Positions 21,795 through 33,475 are shown, counted from the stretch's first letter. The stretch is DNA of 64,000 nucleotides from Pseudomaricurvus alcaniphilus (GCF_011440395.1 NZ_JAAOIX010000008.1:186001-250000), one strand, 5' to 3'. Numbers and translations are program-made. Notes: a model not told the origin generated them from the letters alone.

Positions 21795-22751
21795 GTGTCA
21801 GAACTCAATAAACCCGATGTCAGCACGTTCCAGGGGCTGATTCTCGCATTGCAACAATACTGGGCCCGGCAGGGTTGTGTGGTCCTGCAACCACTGGATA
21901 TGGAAGTGGGTGCCGGTACTTTTCATCCGGCCACCTTCCTCCGGGCCATCGGCCCGGAAACATGGAACGCGGCCTATGTGCAGCCCTGCCGCCGGCCTAC
22001 CGATGGTCGCTACGGTGAAAACCCCAATCGCTTGCAACACTATTATCAATACCAGGTGGTGCTGAAACCTTCACCGGACGATATCCAGGCACTGTACCTC
22101 GACTCCCTGCGTGAATTGGGCATAGACCCTGCCATTCATGATATACGCTTTGTGGAAGATAACTGGGAGTCACCTACCCTGGGAGCCTGGGGCTTGGGTT
22201 GGGAAATTTGGCTGAATGGGATGGAAGTCACCCAATTTACCTATTTCCAGCAGGTAGGCGGTCTCGAGTGCTATCCGGTAACCGGCGAAATCACCTACGG
22301 TCTGGAGCGAATCGCCATGTATTTGCAGGGTGTGGATTCCATTTTTGACCTGGTCTGGACTGTTGGTCCCACTGGGGAAAAAGTGACCTATGGCGATGTC
22401 TTCCACCAAAACGAAGTGGAAATGTCCCACTTTAATTTCGAGGAAGCCAATGTGGATTTTCTGTTCCAGACCTTTGATGTGTGTGAGCAGGAGAGCCAGC
22501 GCCTGATCGACAAGGGATTACCCTTGCCCGCTTACGAGATGGTGATGAAAGCCTCCCATGCCTTCAATTTGCTGGATGCAAGGCACGCCATTTCCGTGAC
22601 TGAGCGGCAACGCTTTATCCTCCGAGTTCGGACCCTTGCCCGGGCTGTCGCCCAGGCCTATTTTGATGTGCGCAAACAACTGGGCTTCCCCTTGGCGGAG
22701 GCCAATCTGCGCCAGCAAATACTGCAATTGAGCGAAGGAGGTGAGCAGTAA
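21795..22751 (+). CDS. glyQ: Glycyl-tRNA synthetase alpha subunit
   Basis: Catalytic subunit of the alpha2beta2 glycyl-tRNA synthetase, class II. It has 318 residues from the chosen start. The family stretch [20 protein letters not shown] follows the N-terminus directly. The frame reaches back to 21663 and an ATG at 21765 is possible, but the GTG at 21795 is preceded by GGAGG at 21779-21783 and gives [20 protein letters not shown], the normal N-terminus of the family. Its stop overlaps the glyS start by one base. Confidence 0.96.
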   Translation: MSELNKPDVSTFQGLILALQQYWARQGCVVLQPLDMEVGAGTFHPATFLRAIGPETWNAAYVQPCRRPTDGRYGENPNRLQHYYQYQVVLKPSPDDIQALYLDSLRELGIDPAIHDIRFVEDNWESPTLGAWGLGWEIWLNGMEVTQFTYFQQVGGLECYPVTGEITYGLERIAMYLQGVDSIFDLVWTVGPTGEKVTYGDVFHQNEVEMSHFNFEEANVDFLFQTFDVCEQESQRLIDKGLPLPAYEMVMKASHAFNLLDARHAISVTERQRFILRVRTLARAVAQAYFDVRKQLGFPLAEANLRQQILQLSEGGEQ

Positions 22752-24826
22752 TGACTCAGCATTTCCTGGTTGAACTGGGCACCGAAGAGCTGCCACCTAC
22801 CGCCCTGAAGAAATTGATGCTGGCTTTTGCTGCTGAAGTGGAGCAAGGCCTGAGCCAACAGGGGCTGGAATTTACCACGCTGGAGCCCTATGCCACGCCG
22901 CGTCGGCTGGCGCTGATAGTGCGCGACCTGGCCGAGCAAACCGCCGCCAAGGACGTCGTCATCTGGGGCCCCCCGGCGAAAATTGCCTTCGATGCCGACG
23001 GCAATCCCACCAAGGCTGCACAGGCGTTTGCCAGTAAAAACGGCATTGAGCTAAGCGAATTGGCCAGCGAAAATGACGGCAAGGTCGACAAGCTGGTGTA
23101 CCGATCAGTGGCCGGCGGTGAAGCCGCAACCAGCCTCTTGCCCGCCATCGTCAGCACCGCGCTTGCCAACCTGCCAATCGCCAAGCGCATGCGCTGGGGC
23201 GCACGCCGCACCGAGTTTGTCAGACCGGTGCACTGGCTGGTTATGCTGCTGGGGGATGAAATCGTCGACGCTGAAATCATGGGTCTGCAAGCCTCCAGGG
23301 AAACCCGCGGCCATCGCTTTCACTACGACCAGCCGCTGCTGGTGGAAAACGCCGACGACTACCTGAAAAAGCTCACTACCACAGCCCATGTAATGGTGGA
23401 TTTTAACGCCCGCCAACAATTGATCCGGCAGCAGGTCGAGGCGGAAGCTGACAAGGTCAATGGCGTTGCGGTTATCGATCATGACTTGCTCGACGAAGTC
23501 ACCGCCCTGGTCGAGTGGCCGGTTGCCTTAACCGGCCGCTTCGAGGAACGCTTTCTCAAGGTGCCACCCGAGGCCCTGATTTACTCCATGAAGGAACACC
23601 AAAAATATTTCCCGGTGGTGGATTTCGACGGCAAGTTGATGCCCAATTTCATCACTGTTGCCAATATCGAAAGCCTCGACCCGGCCCAGGTTATCGACGG
23701 CAACGAGCGGGTCATCCGCCCCCGTTTGTCCGATGCCGCGTTTTTCTTTCAGACCGACAAGAAAACCAGCTTGCAGGAATTTCGCCAGCGCCTGAAGCCC
23801 ATTGTGTTTCAGGCCAAGCTCGGCTCAATCTATGACAAGACCGAGCGAATCAAGGCCCTGGCCGGAAAAATCGCCGCGCTGCTAAATGCCGATAACAGCA
23901 AGGTCGAAACAGCGGCAGAACTGTGCAAGTCCGATCTGGTATCCAGCATGGTCGGTGAATTCGACAAGATGCAGGGTTTGGCCGGTTACTACTACGCCCA
24001 ACACGAAGGCCTGGATGACGAAATTGCCTGTGCCCTGAAGGAGCATTATCAGCCCAAATTCGCCGGCGACTCCCTGCCGGAGACGATAACAGGTACCATC
24101 GTCGCCCTGGCCGACCGTATGGATACCATCTGCGGCATTTTTGGGATAGGCGAAAAGCCCACCGGCTCCAAGGATCCCTTTGCCCTGCGCCGCGCCAGCC
24201 TCGGTGTTCTGCGCATCCTGGTGGAGAAAGAGCTTGCCCTCGACCTCAAGCAGTTACTGCAGTGGTCAGTGGAGCTGCATCAGGCCAATATCACCCAGCC
24301 ACAAGCCACCATTGAGGCGGTACTGGCGTATATGATCGAGCGGTTTCGCGCCTGGTATGAGGAGGATAACATTCCCGCCGAAGTGTTCCAGGCGGTGCAA
24401 AGCAAGGAGATCACCCAGCCGCTGGATATCCACCAGCGGGTGTTGGCAGTGAGCGCGTTTAACCAGTTGCCCCAGGCCCAGGCGCTGGCCGCAGCCAATA
24501 AACGGGTATCCAATATTCTCGCCAAGGCGGACGCAACCAGTACAACCCTGGACCCGGCCCTGCTACAGGAAGAAGCGGAAAAATCATTGGCGCTTGCCCT
24601 TGAGCAGATGGCGCAGGAAGTCGAGCCTCTTTTCGCCCGCAGCGATTACACCGCAAGCCTCACCGCATTGGCGGCACTGAGAGAACCGGTTGACGCCTTC
24701 TTTGACGGTGTCATGGTAATGGTGGATGACGAAGCCCTGCGCAACAACCGCATCGCACTATTGAGCCAGTTGCGGGAATTGTTCCTGCGCGTCGCGGATA
24801 TATCCCTGCTCTCGGTCAAGGGCTGA
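22751..24826 (+). CDS. glyS: Glycyl-tRNA synthetase beta subunit
   Basis: Large subunit of the same synthetase, 691 residues, recognising the tRNA and needed for aminoacylation. The N-terminus [16 protein letters not shown] is diagnostic, and a DALR-like anticodon-binding region lies in the C-terminal quarter. Its ATG shares an A with the glyQ stop, so the two subunits are translationally coupled. Downstream, gene-free repeat DNA begins. Confidence 0.97.
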   Translation: MTQHFLVELGTEELPPTALKKLMLAFAAEVEQGLSQQGLEFTTLEPYATPRRLALIVRDLAEQTAAKDVVIWGPPAKIAFDADGNPTKAAQAFASKNGIELSELASENDGKVDKLVYRSVAGGEAATSLLPAIVSTALANLPIAKRMRWGARRTEFVRPVHWLVMLLGDEIVDAEIMGLQASRETRGHRFHYDQPLLVENADDYLKKLTTTAHVMVDFNARQQLIRQQVEAEADKVNGVAVIDHDLLDEVTALVEWPVALTGRFEERFLKVPPEALIYSMKEHQKYFPVVDFDGKLMPNFITVANIESLDPAQVIDGNERVIRPRLSDAAFFFQTDKKTSLQEFRQRLKPIVFQAKLGSIYDKTERIKALAGKIAALLNADNSKVETAAELCKSDLVSSMVGEFDKMQGLAGYYYAQHEGLDDEIACALKEHYQPKFAGDSLPETITGTIVALADRMDTICGIFGIGEKPTGSKDPFALRRASLGVLRILVEKELALDLKQLLQWSVELHQANITQPQATIEAVLAYMIERFRAWYEEDNIPAEVFQAVQSKEITQPLDIHQRVLAVSAFNQLPQAQALAAANKRVSNILAKADATSTTLDPALLQEEAEKSLALALEQMAQEVEPLFARSDYTASLTALAALREPVDAFFDGVMVMVDDEALRNNRIALLSQLRELFLRVADISLLSVKG

Positions 24827-24869
24827 ATTTTAGCCTCCCGATATATGTTGCAAGTCTATTAGGTTGGAA

Positions 24870-24905
24870 GTCTGGCGGGTTGTATTAATCGACGAACCGC
24901 CAGAC
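24870..24905 (+). terminator. Possible weak terminator after glyS
   Basis: A 9-bp perfect stem, GTCTGGCGG at 24870-24878 pairing with CCGCCAGAC at 24897-24905, with an 18-base loop, lies 43 bases after the glyS stop. There is no T-run, so intrinsic termination is doubtful. Confidence 0.3.
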
Positions 24906-25076
24906 GTCTGGCCGACATACCTCGCGGTCGGGCTGCTTTCGGTGCCATTGCAGCTTGTTGCTGATCGAGCATATCCACCCAGCACACTTTGGGGCTTTAG
25001 TCCTCAAACGTAATACCCACTCCTTAACCTGAATTTAACTCAGGTCGCTATCCTCTCTCGCTACTCCTCTTATATA

Positions 25077-25240
25077 TGAATAGGCTGCCCGTCATCATTA
25101 GGGGTCCCATTGCGATTCTTACAGGGACACCCATAGTTACTGTGGGAGCCAATAGTGCTCTCCGTACAGACTGAATAGAATTGCACATTTGAGATATGAG
25201 TGGACTGCCCGTCATCGATGGGGGGAGCCCGTTGCGGATC
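25077..25240. repeat. Degenerate direct repeat, two copies
   Basis: The copy at about 25077-25118 and the copy at about 25196-25240 share GAATAGGCTGCCCGTCATC-like sequence (GAGTGGACTGCCCGTCATC in the second), then a G-run, CCC and TTGCG(G)AT. A shorter echo, CGCCCGTCATG, occurs near 25486. Copies are about 120 bases apart. The second copy runs into the left arm of the inverted repeat at 25220. Confidence 0.6.
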
Positions 25241-25399
25241 GGCCATATCCCCCCGTCCACATTTGGCGGCTGTGAAACTCAACCATTTTTTGCGCAAAAA
25301 GACGCGCAAAAAATTGGGATTCGAACAGTCCTCGCCGACTACCCCAAATGTGGTCGGGGGGATAAGCATGGCCTGATTGATCCGCAACGGGCTCCCCCC
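25220..25399. repeat. Long inverted repeat (MITE-like or structured RNA)
   Basis: The left arm 25220-25266 and right arm 25344-25399 are reverse complements over three blocks: GGGGGGAGCCCGTTGCGGATC, then GGCCAT, then CCCCCCG(T/A)CCACATTTGG, with small insertions in the right arm. Inside is a second nested palindrome, TTTTTTGCGC (25286-25295) facing GCGCAAAAAA (25304-25313). Transcribed from either strand it would fold into one long hairpin. No transposase is nearby. Confidence 0.75.
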
Positions 25400-25608
25400 A
25401 CCGCTGACTACATTGCGCTTTTAAGAGCAGTGTAATCTCACTTCGAGCTTACAGATCTGAAATCTGCTCAAGACCTGATCGGTACGCCCGTCATGCCCAC
25501 CAAAACCCGCAGAAGATCAAGATATTTGATTCTCGCGAGGACCTCATTATCTTTATCTTTATCCTTATTTTGTTTTTTCCAGAATCTCGCTCGATGCCTG
25601 GTCAAGGC

Positions 25609-26180
25609 TCGGTGGGTGTGCCCTGCCAGACCAATCAGGTCGCGTTTAGGCTCTCCGCGCTTTTCGGGCTTTCGCGGACGGATGTTTGAACGTAGCGTCA
25701 GCGGAGTGAGTTTCCGGGAGCGCGAAAAGCGCGGAGAGCCTGCGGCCGGTCTGGCAGGGCACACCCACCGGGCCGCCGCGTCAAACCAAGTATTACTACT
25801 AACCAATATTTAAGCGAAACGTAGAGAAGCGACAATTAGGACGTGCACAAATAACCAAAAGCGCGAAAAGTCCGAAGAGTCTTCGGCCGGTCTGGCAAGG
25901 CACAACCCACCGGGCCGCCGCGCCAAACCCTATTTTGCTACTAGCCAATATTTAAGCGAAACGCAGAGAAGCGACAATCTTAAGTAGTTCACAATTCGCA
26001 GCAGGGATGAAAAGCGAGAAGGACCTGCGGCCAGTCTGCCGGGGAACCGCCACCGAGCCGCCGCTCCAAACCATGTTTTGCTACGAACAATTACTGAAGC
26101 GGAGCACAGGGACTATTAAAGCCCTGTCTAGAAACCGGGAGCGCGGAGGGCCTGCGGCTGGTCCTGAACAGGTCCGCAGC
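25609..26180. repeat. Tandem repeat of about 143 bases, about 3.5 copies, plus one inverted copy of its head
   Basis: Successive units start near 25718, 25861, 26007 and 26138. Shared blocks are GCGCGAAAAG, CTGCGGCCGGTCTGGCA, CACCGGGCCGCCGCG, CAAACC, TTGCTACTA, and CAATATTTAAGCGAAACG followed by AGAGAAGCGACAAT. The GGCCGGTCTGGCA block recurs at spacings of about 141, 144 and 127 bases. Copies 1 and 2 are close to each other; 3 and the partial fourth are more worn. The head of unit 1 (25721-25770) is also present in inverted form at 25609-25666, making a palindrome around a spacer of about 55 bases. Confidence 0.75.
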
Positions 26181-26335
26181 ACGACCATAAGCACCGAGAT
26201 ATACCCAGAAGCCTGCGGTCCGCCAGACCAAGCTCAGGCGCCTCACCAGAGGCGTCACGGCCCCAGCATAGCCATACCGTACACACACCGTAGCGTTGCT
26301 CTGTATAGTCTGCAGGATCAGTAAGCAGTCACTCA

Positions 26336-28774
<2,439 letters not shown>

Positions 28775-28928
28775 TTAAGCAACATAGCTTAAGCTTATTT
28801 CTGTAAGTTACTCTCGACCGGAGCCTGTTAAGCAAATCGATGAGAGAATTTAATATAAACACTACGTACTGCTCCAGCTAAAACATGCACTATCAAGCAT
28901 CAAGCCTGGAGCTTCCTTCCCAAAGGGC

Positions 28929-30047
28929 TTATTCAATCACTTCCGGGGTCAAGCTGCCGTGTTCCACGTGAAACACTTTTGTACTCACCTTGTCCTTTTT
29001 CGACAACAAATCCTGCCACGGACCAAGTACAGCCGCTCTTTCCACCCCTGTTACAAACACCTGACTACCCATTTCAATCAGCCAACCCGCCAATATAAAC
29101 CGGAAGTTACTATCCAGTTCTGCCGGTAGATCATCAATCAAATACACACAACGCTTATCCAGTTGCTCTTTAAGCACCATGCCCTGGGCGATGTGTAACG
29201 CGCTAATCGAGACCTTTTGCTGGCCTCGGGATAAAACCTCCACGGCAAGGTTCTTACCTTGATAGAGTTTTAGGTCAGCTCGATGAGGGCCCTGCAAGGT
29301 GTAACCCAAATCAATATCTCGTTGGTGGCAGGCTCGCAACACTTCCCTTAGGGACTGCTCCGTATCCCAACCTGGAGAGTATTTGAGACGTAACCCATCA
29401 ATACCAACACCTTCGGTCGCCAGAAGCTGACCACACTGTACTTCTAGCAAATCAAAGGCAGCACGCCGCATGGCGTGCAGTCGTTCGCCTGCCAGCGCCA
29501 ACTCAGCATCCCAGGAATCCAGCATTAAACGGTCAATTTTACCACGTCTGATAAGGCTATTGCGTTGTTTTAGGCATTTTTCGTAAGCTCGCCAAACATC
29601 GAAAAACTCGTGTTCCACGTGGAACACCAACCAGTCCAGAAACTGCCGCCTGTTTTGCGGACTACCTTCCAGCAAAGCAAAAGAATGGCCATTAATTACC
29701 CTAATCGGCAAACTCTGCGCTAACTCGGCAGCCGCCGAACAACGCTGCCCGGCTTTTTTAATGATTACTTCGCCGTTGGCACTGCGCTGTATACCAACAG
29801 GAATTTGAACCTGATTGTCATCCAAAACAACACCAAAAACGGTATAGCTGCTGGCGTCGTAATTAATAAGGGATTTAAACTTGCGGCTGCGAAACGAGCG
29901 GCCGAGAGAGAGGATACTGACTGCTTCCAGAACACTGGTTTTACCACTGCCGTTATCGCCGTAGAACACATTCAGCCCCGGTGATAACAACAGATCGACC
30001 GCCTTGAGGTTACGCAAGTTGGTAACCACCAGGCGCTTTACAGTCAT
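28929..30047 (-). CDS. recF: DNA replication and repair protein RecF
   Basis: SMC-like ATPase that binds gapped DNA and, with RecO and RecR, loads RecA. It has 372 residues. The Walker A motif GDNGSGKT is at 30-37 and the ABC signature is recognisable as LSRGQQK. Two parS-like sites lie in the gene and both encode VFHVEH, at 141-146 and again at 358-363 in a C-terminal tail (KKDKVSTKVFHVEHGSLTPE) that looks longer than in enterobacterial RecF as I remember it. It follows dnaN by 66 bases in the classic dnaA-dnaN-recF-gyrB order. Confidence 0.97.
   Translation of the reverse strand: MTVKRLVVTNLRNLKAVDLLLSPGLNVFYGDNGSGKTSVLEAVSILSLGRSFRSRKFKSLINYDASSYTVFGVVLDDNQVQIPVGIQRSANGEVIIKKAGQRCSAAAELAQSLPIRVINGHSFALLEGSPQNRRQFLDWLVFHVEHEFFDVWRAYEKCLKQRNSLIRRGKIDRLMLDSWDAELALAGERLHAMRRAAFDLLEVQCGQLLATEGVGIDGLRLKYSPGWDTEQSLREVLRACHQRDIDLGYTLQGPHRADLKLYQGKNLAVEVLSRGQQKVSISALHIAQGMVLKEQLDKRCVYLIDDLPAELDSNFRFILAGWLIEMGSQVFVTGVERAAVLGPWQDLLSKKDKVSTKVFHVEHGSLTPEVIE
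28960..28975. other. parS-like ParB-binding site in the 3' end of recF
   Basis: The 16 bases TGTTCCACGTGAAACA match the bacterial parS palindrome (TGTTNCACGTGNAACA type), with one arm of each of the two common forms. It lies at codons 358-363 of recF. ParA and ParB are encoded about 12 kb away, so a chromosomal centromere site here is expected. Confidence 0.85.
29611..29626. other. parS-like ParB-binding site inside recF
   Basis: TGTTCCACGTGGAACA is a perfect 16-bp palindrome and matches the strong parS form of pseudomonads. It lies at codons 141-146 of recF, 651 bases from the second site. Spread of ParB from these two sites would cover the dnaN-recF-gyrB region. Confidence 0.92.
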
Positions 30048-30113
30048 ATAGGAATATCTTTAAAACACTATTATAAGAAACTAACCAGTATACCTGCCGT
30101 GCGTAGCCATAAA

Positions 30114-31214
30114 TTACAAGCGCATTGGCATAATGACATAAACCGAATCGCTGTTTTCCGGTTCCTCCAGCAGAGCACTGCTATTGGAATCCGAAAGCGT
30201 GATTTTGATTTTATCAGAACTGAGAACCGAAGTGACGTCTTGCAAGTAACTGACGTTAAAGCCTATCTCCAGTGAATCGCCACTGTACTCCACACCAACC
30301 TGTTCCTCAGCCTCTTCCTGCTCCGGGTTATTGGCAACTATGGTTAATTGACCATCGGACAACAGCAGGCGCACACCACGATACTTTTCATTAGATAAGA
30401 TCGCCGTGCGCGCAAAGGCCTGGCGCAACTCTTCTCGACTCCCAATCACTTCTTTATTTCCGCCCCGTGGCAGTACCCGCTCGTAATCGGGAAATTTTCC
30501 ATCCACAAGTTTGGAAGTAAACGTGTAGTTTTCCGTGACAACCCTGATATGGTTAGACCCGAGCACGACATCGACCAGACCTTCCCCATCCAGCAGCCGG
30601 GCCAATTCCACCACACCTTTACGCGGCAAGATGGCCTGCACCGAAGCGTCAGTGCTGAATGATACAGGCCGAGTACACATAGCCAAACGGTGTCCGTCTG
30701 TAGCTACAGCGCGCAACAGCCCAGTTTGCACTTCCCACAACATACCGTTCAGGTAATAGCGCACATCCTGTTGCGCCATGGCGAAGCCAGTGCGATCAAT
30801 CAAGCGTTTGATATCCTGTTGTTCACAGCTGAAAGAAATGTCCCCTGAAGCTTGCTCGACATTGGGAAAGTCGGCCGCGGGCAAGGTCGACAGGGTAAAC
30901 CGACTGCGACCGGATTTAAGTACAACCCGCTGATTATCGTAACTGAAATTCAGCGTTGCATCGTCAGGGAGCGAACGACAAATATCCAACAATTTGCGTG
31001 CCGGGACAGTGATCTCACCTATATCTACTGAGTCAGTCAGATCGACTCTGGCGATAATCTCCACTTCCAGATCGGTACCGGTAATGGATAACTGGTTTTT
31101 ATCCAAAGCCAACAGCACATTAGCCAAAACGGGCAAGGTCTGGCGACGCTCAACGACTCCGGCCACCAGTTGCAAAGGTTTCAAAATTGCTTCACGGGAT
31201 ACACTGAATTTCAT
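30114..31214 (-). CDS. dnaN: DNA polymerase III beta subunit (sliding clamp)
   Basis: Ring-forming processivity clamp of the replicative polymerase, 366 residues in three similar domains. The N-terminus MKFSVSREAILKPLQLVAGVVERRQ and the C-terminus ending in YVIMPMRL are both diagnostic; the C-terminal MPMRL forms part of the partner-binding pocket. It lies 127 bases downstream of dnaA and upstream of recF. Confidence 0.98.
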   Translation of the reverse strand: MKFSVSREAILKPLQLVAGVVERRQTLPVLANVLLALDKNQLSITGTDLEVEIIARVDLTDSVDIGEITVPARKLLDICRSLPDDATLNFSYDNQRVVLKSGRSRFTLSTLPAADFPNVEQASGDISFSCEQQDIKRLIDRTGFAMAQQDVRYYLNGMLWEVQTGLLRAVATDGHRLAMCTRPVSFSTDASVQAILPRKGVVELARLLDGEGLVDVVLGSNHIRVVTENYTFTSKLVDGKFPDYERVLPRGGNKEVIGSREELRQAFARTAILSNEKYRGVRLLLSDGQLTIVANNPEQEEAEEQVGVEYSGDSLEIGFNVSYLQDVTSVLSSDKIKITLSDSNSSALLEEPENSDSVYVIMPMRL

Positions 31215-31341
31215 GATTTTATCTCTAATCTCCTGGGTTCACTTCCTGCTTACCTAATCCGATGCGACTGAAAATCCCCTGCCAGCCACAACCAAATTCA
31301 ACCGCGGTATCTCAACAAAATGGAGGTTAATAATAGCTTAA

Positions 31342-32859
31342 TTACGTCGTCAGAGATCGCTGCAGATTCTTCCAATCCTCGCGAATATCCGCGTCTTGCT
31401 CACGCAGTTCCTTGATCTTGCGACATGCGTGTAACACAGTAGTGTGATCTCGTCCGCCGAACGCATCGCCGATTTCAGGCAGGCTGTGATTGGTCAATTC
31501 CTTGGCCAGCGACATAGCGACTTGCCGGGGTCGAGCAACCGAGCGACTGCGCCGTTTGGATAGCACGTCACTGACCTTTATCTTGTAATACTCCGCCACT
31601 ACTCGCTGGATATTATCGATACTAACTTGCTTATCCTGTAGAGCCAGCAAATCCTTAAGCGCTTCTTTGACCAGGTTTACGTCAATGGCTCGGCCCGTAA
31701 AATGCGCATTGGCAATAACCCGCTTCAAAGCCCCTTCAAGTTCACGGACATTAGACCTGATCCGCTGGGCAATAAAAAAGGCCGCTTCATTGGGCAACAA
31801 CATATTTGATTGCTCTGCCTTTTTCATCAGGATCGCGACCCTGGTCTCGAGCTCGGGAGGCTCTACTGAGACCGTCAAGCCCCACCCAAACCTGGATTTC
31901 AGGCGCTCTTCAAGTCCATTGATTTCTTTCGGGTAGCGATCGCAAGTCAGGATAATCTGTTGCCCACCTTCCAGCAGCGCATTGAAGGTATGAAAAAACT
32001 CCTCCTGTGATCGCTCCTTACCGGCAAAAAACTGAATATCATCAATCAACAGTGCATCCACCGAGCGGTAATAACGCTTGAAATCACTGATGGCATTCAG
32101 TTGCAAAGCCTTTACCATATCCGCCACAAACCGCTCGGAGTGCAAGTAGACAACCTTCGCGTGGGGATTTTGAGCTGCCATGGCATTGCCCACAGCGTGC
32201 ATCAAATGAGTTTTGCCCAGACCTACACCGCCGTAGATAAACAACGGGTTATAAGCGCCGCCCGGGTTTTCCGCGACCTGCCGTGCGGCAGCCAACCCCA
32301 ACTGATTGGATTTACCTTCAACAAAACTCTGAAACGTAAAACTCTCATTGAGATAGTTGCGATGCTTTAACCCGCCTTCAACTTCAACAGTCGAAGCGCG
32401 ATTACTATTTTGCGGAGAAACACGAACCCCTTGTACTTCGCTTCTGAGCGCCGAGCTCGCATCGATCACATTGGTTACTGCCGACGACGCCTCTGGATTC
32501 GCGGGAGTATCAGGCGATTCGCCGGAAAAACCGGGAACTGCCGTGAGCGCGGGTTGAGTAATAATAGAAGGTTGTTTTTCACGGCGCTGGAATCGTCCGC
32601 CGGCAACTGGTGCATTGGCCACCAACAGCTCTACCGAGAAATTCATCTGGTTGCTATGCTGACCCGCTAACTCCTGTATCCGCGACAGAAATTTATCGTT
32701 CACCCAATCCATCACAAAACGATTTGGTGCGATTAATCTCAGATTTTGACCCGCAGAACCTGCATCGACTTTCAGGGGGCGAATCCAGGTATTGAACTGC
32801 TGCGACGGCAGCTCACTTTTCAATGATTCGGCGCATCGTTTCCAGACCGATTCTGGCAA
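31342..32859 (-). CDS. dnaA: Chromosomal replication initiator DnaA
   Basis: AAA+ initiator that binds DnaA boxes and melts oriC. It has 505 residues from the chosen start. Domain I ([15 protein letters not shown]) is followed by a long linker, the ATPase with Walker A GGVGLGKT (K216), and domain IV with the box-binding signature [15 protein letters not shown]. The frame opens at 32940, and an ATG at 32886 lacks a Shine-Dalgarno sequence; a TTG at 32859 is preceded by GGGGAGAGG and gives [20 protein letters not shown], which aligns with the Pseudomonas N-terminus. A TTG start would lower initiation and fits a tightly controlled protein. Confidence 0.96.
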   Translation of the reverse strand: MPESVWKRCAESLKSELPSQQFNTWIRPLKVDAGSAGQNLRLIAPNRFVMDWVNDKFLSRIQELAGQHSNQMNFSVELLVANAPVAGGRFQRREKQPSIITQPALTAVPGFSGESPDTPANPEASSAVTNVIDASSALRSEVQGVRVSPQNSNRASTVEVEGGLKHRNYLNESFTFQSFVEGKSNQLGLAAARQVAENPGGAYNPLFIYGGVGLGKTHLMHAVGNAMAAQNPHAKVVYLHSERFVADMVKALQLNAISDFKRYYRSVDALLIDDIQFFAGKERSQEEFFHTFNALLEGGQQIILTCDRYPKEINGLEERLKSRFGWGLTVSVEPPELETRVAILMKKAEQSNMLLPNEAAFFIAQRIRSNVRELEGALKRVIANAHFTGRAIDVNLVKEALKDLLALQDKQVSIDNIQRVVAEYYKIKVSDVLSKRRSRSVARPRQVAMSLAKELTNHSLPEIGDAFGGRDHTTVLHACRKIKELREQDADIREDWKNLQRSLTT

Positions 32860-33340
32860 AACCTCTCCCCTCAACAAGCTTTCCATTATTTTACTGAGCG
32901 CCCTTTTCGGCTGATTTTCTGAGCGCGGTATTTTACCCACAACCCGGGTAAGTTATCCACAATTAATTTTATATTTTCAGAACCCATTAAAATAATTATT
33001 TATATTTCAATAAGTTAGAAGGACGAATCTGAAGCATTTCCCATCATACACTCATCTTTGGTAGCAGCCCAGCCCCAACCACCTGTGTATAAGTCTGTGT
33101 ATAAACTATTGAAAACTTGGTGATTAGCAGTGCAAAACACGGTACAGAAACCGATTTCACAAAATACTTCCCAGATCTGTAAATTGGTTGCAATACACGG
33201 CCTAATTTATTAGAATTCGCGCCTCTTTTTTCCTGCGTGAATCTCCTCCCCGCTGCCATGGTTTGCATTTTAGCGGCTCGGCAACAAAAGTAGATTCGCG
33301 CGATTGCTTCGGTTTATGACTTAAACAGCAGGACAGACCC
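32860..33340. other. dnaA-rpmH intergenic region with DnaA boxes
   Basis: About 480 bases between divergent dnaA and rpmH. A perfect DnaA box, TTATCCACA, lies at 32953-32961, and two TTATACACA boxes on the minus strand sit head-to-tail at 33084-33092 and 33096-33104. The stretch 32961-33020 is AT-rich. This could be dnaA autoregulation or an origin; in Pseudomonas the corresponding region has been described as oriC. I rank it below the mnmE-mnmG gap for this genome. Confidence 0.65.
33189..33217 (+). promoter_or_regulatory. Putative sigma70 promoter of rpmH
   Basis: TTGCAA at 33189-33194 and TAGAAT at 33212-33217 are spaced by exactly 17 bases (four of six and five of six matches to consensus). 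This leaves a leader of about 115 bases before rpmH. Confidence 0.6.
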
Positions 33341-33475
33341 ATGAAAAGAACATTCCAACCCAGCGTATTAAAGCGCAAGCGTACCCACGGCTTTCGTGCT
33401 CGTATGGCCACTAAAAACGGCCGCAAGGTTCTGGCTCGTCGTCGCTCCAAAGGTCGTCAGGAACTGGCAGCGTAA
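33341..33475 (+). CDS. rpmH: Ribosomal protein bL34
   Basis: A 44-residue, strongly basic protein of the large ribosomal subunit. It starts [20 protein letters not shown] and ends in SKGRQELAA, typical of L34. Found by reading the sequence, as it is short. AGGA lies nine bases before the ATG (AGGACAGACCC). It starts the conserved rpmH-rnpA-yidD-yidC-mnmE run. Confidence 0.97.
   Translation: MKRTFQPSVLKRKRTHGFRARMATKNGRKVLARRRSKGRQELAA

Larger units (their letters stand above)
24827..26335. other. Gene-free 1.5 kb gap between glyS and gyrB
   Basis: I find no believable gene here. The longest frames, about 106 and 112 codons near 25468-25813, lie on opposite strands over the same inverted repeat and mirror each other, so they are by-products of the palindrome. 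The gap holds the repeats listed separately: a degenerate direct repeat (25077-25240), a long inverted repeat (25220-25399), and an inverted plus tandem repeat family (25609-26180). A 9-bp hairpin at 24870-24905, just after glyS, has no T-run. The stretches 24906-25070 and 26181-26335 show nothing I can name. In Pseudomonas this place holds ordinary genes. Confidence 0.7.

Noticed and set aside
25468-25813. Two overlapping frames of 112 and 106 codons on opposite strands
   Set aside because: They mirror each other because they run across an inverted repeat; no ribosome sites or family match.
26007-26324. Plus-strand frame of 105 codons before gyrB
   Set aside because: It lies in the tandem repeat block and beyond it, with no ribosome site and no recognisable product.
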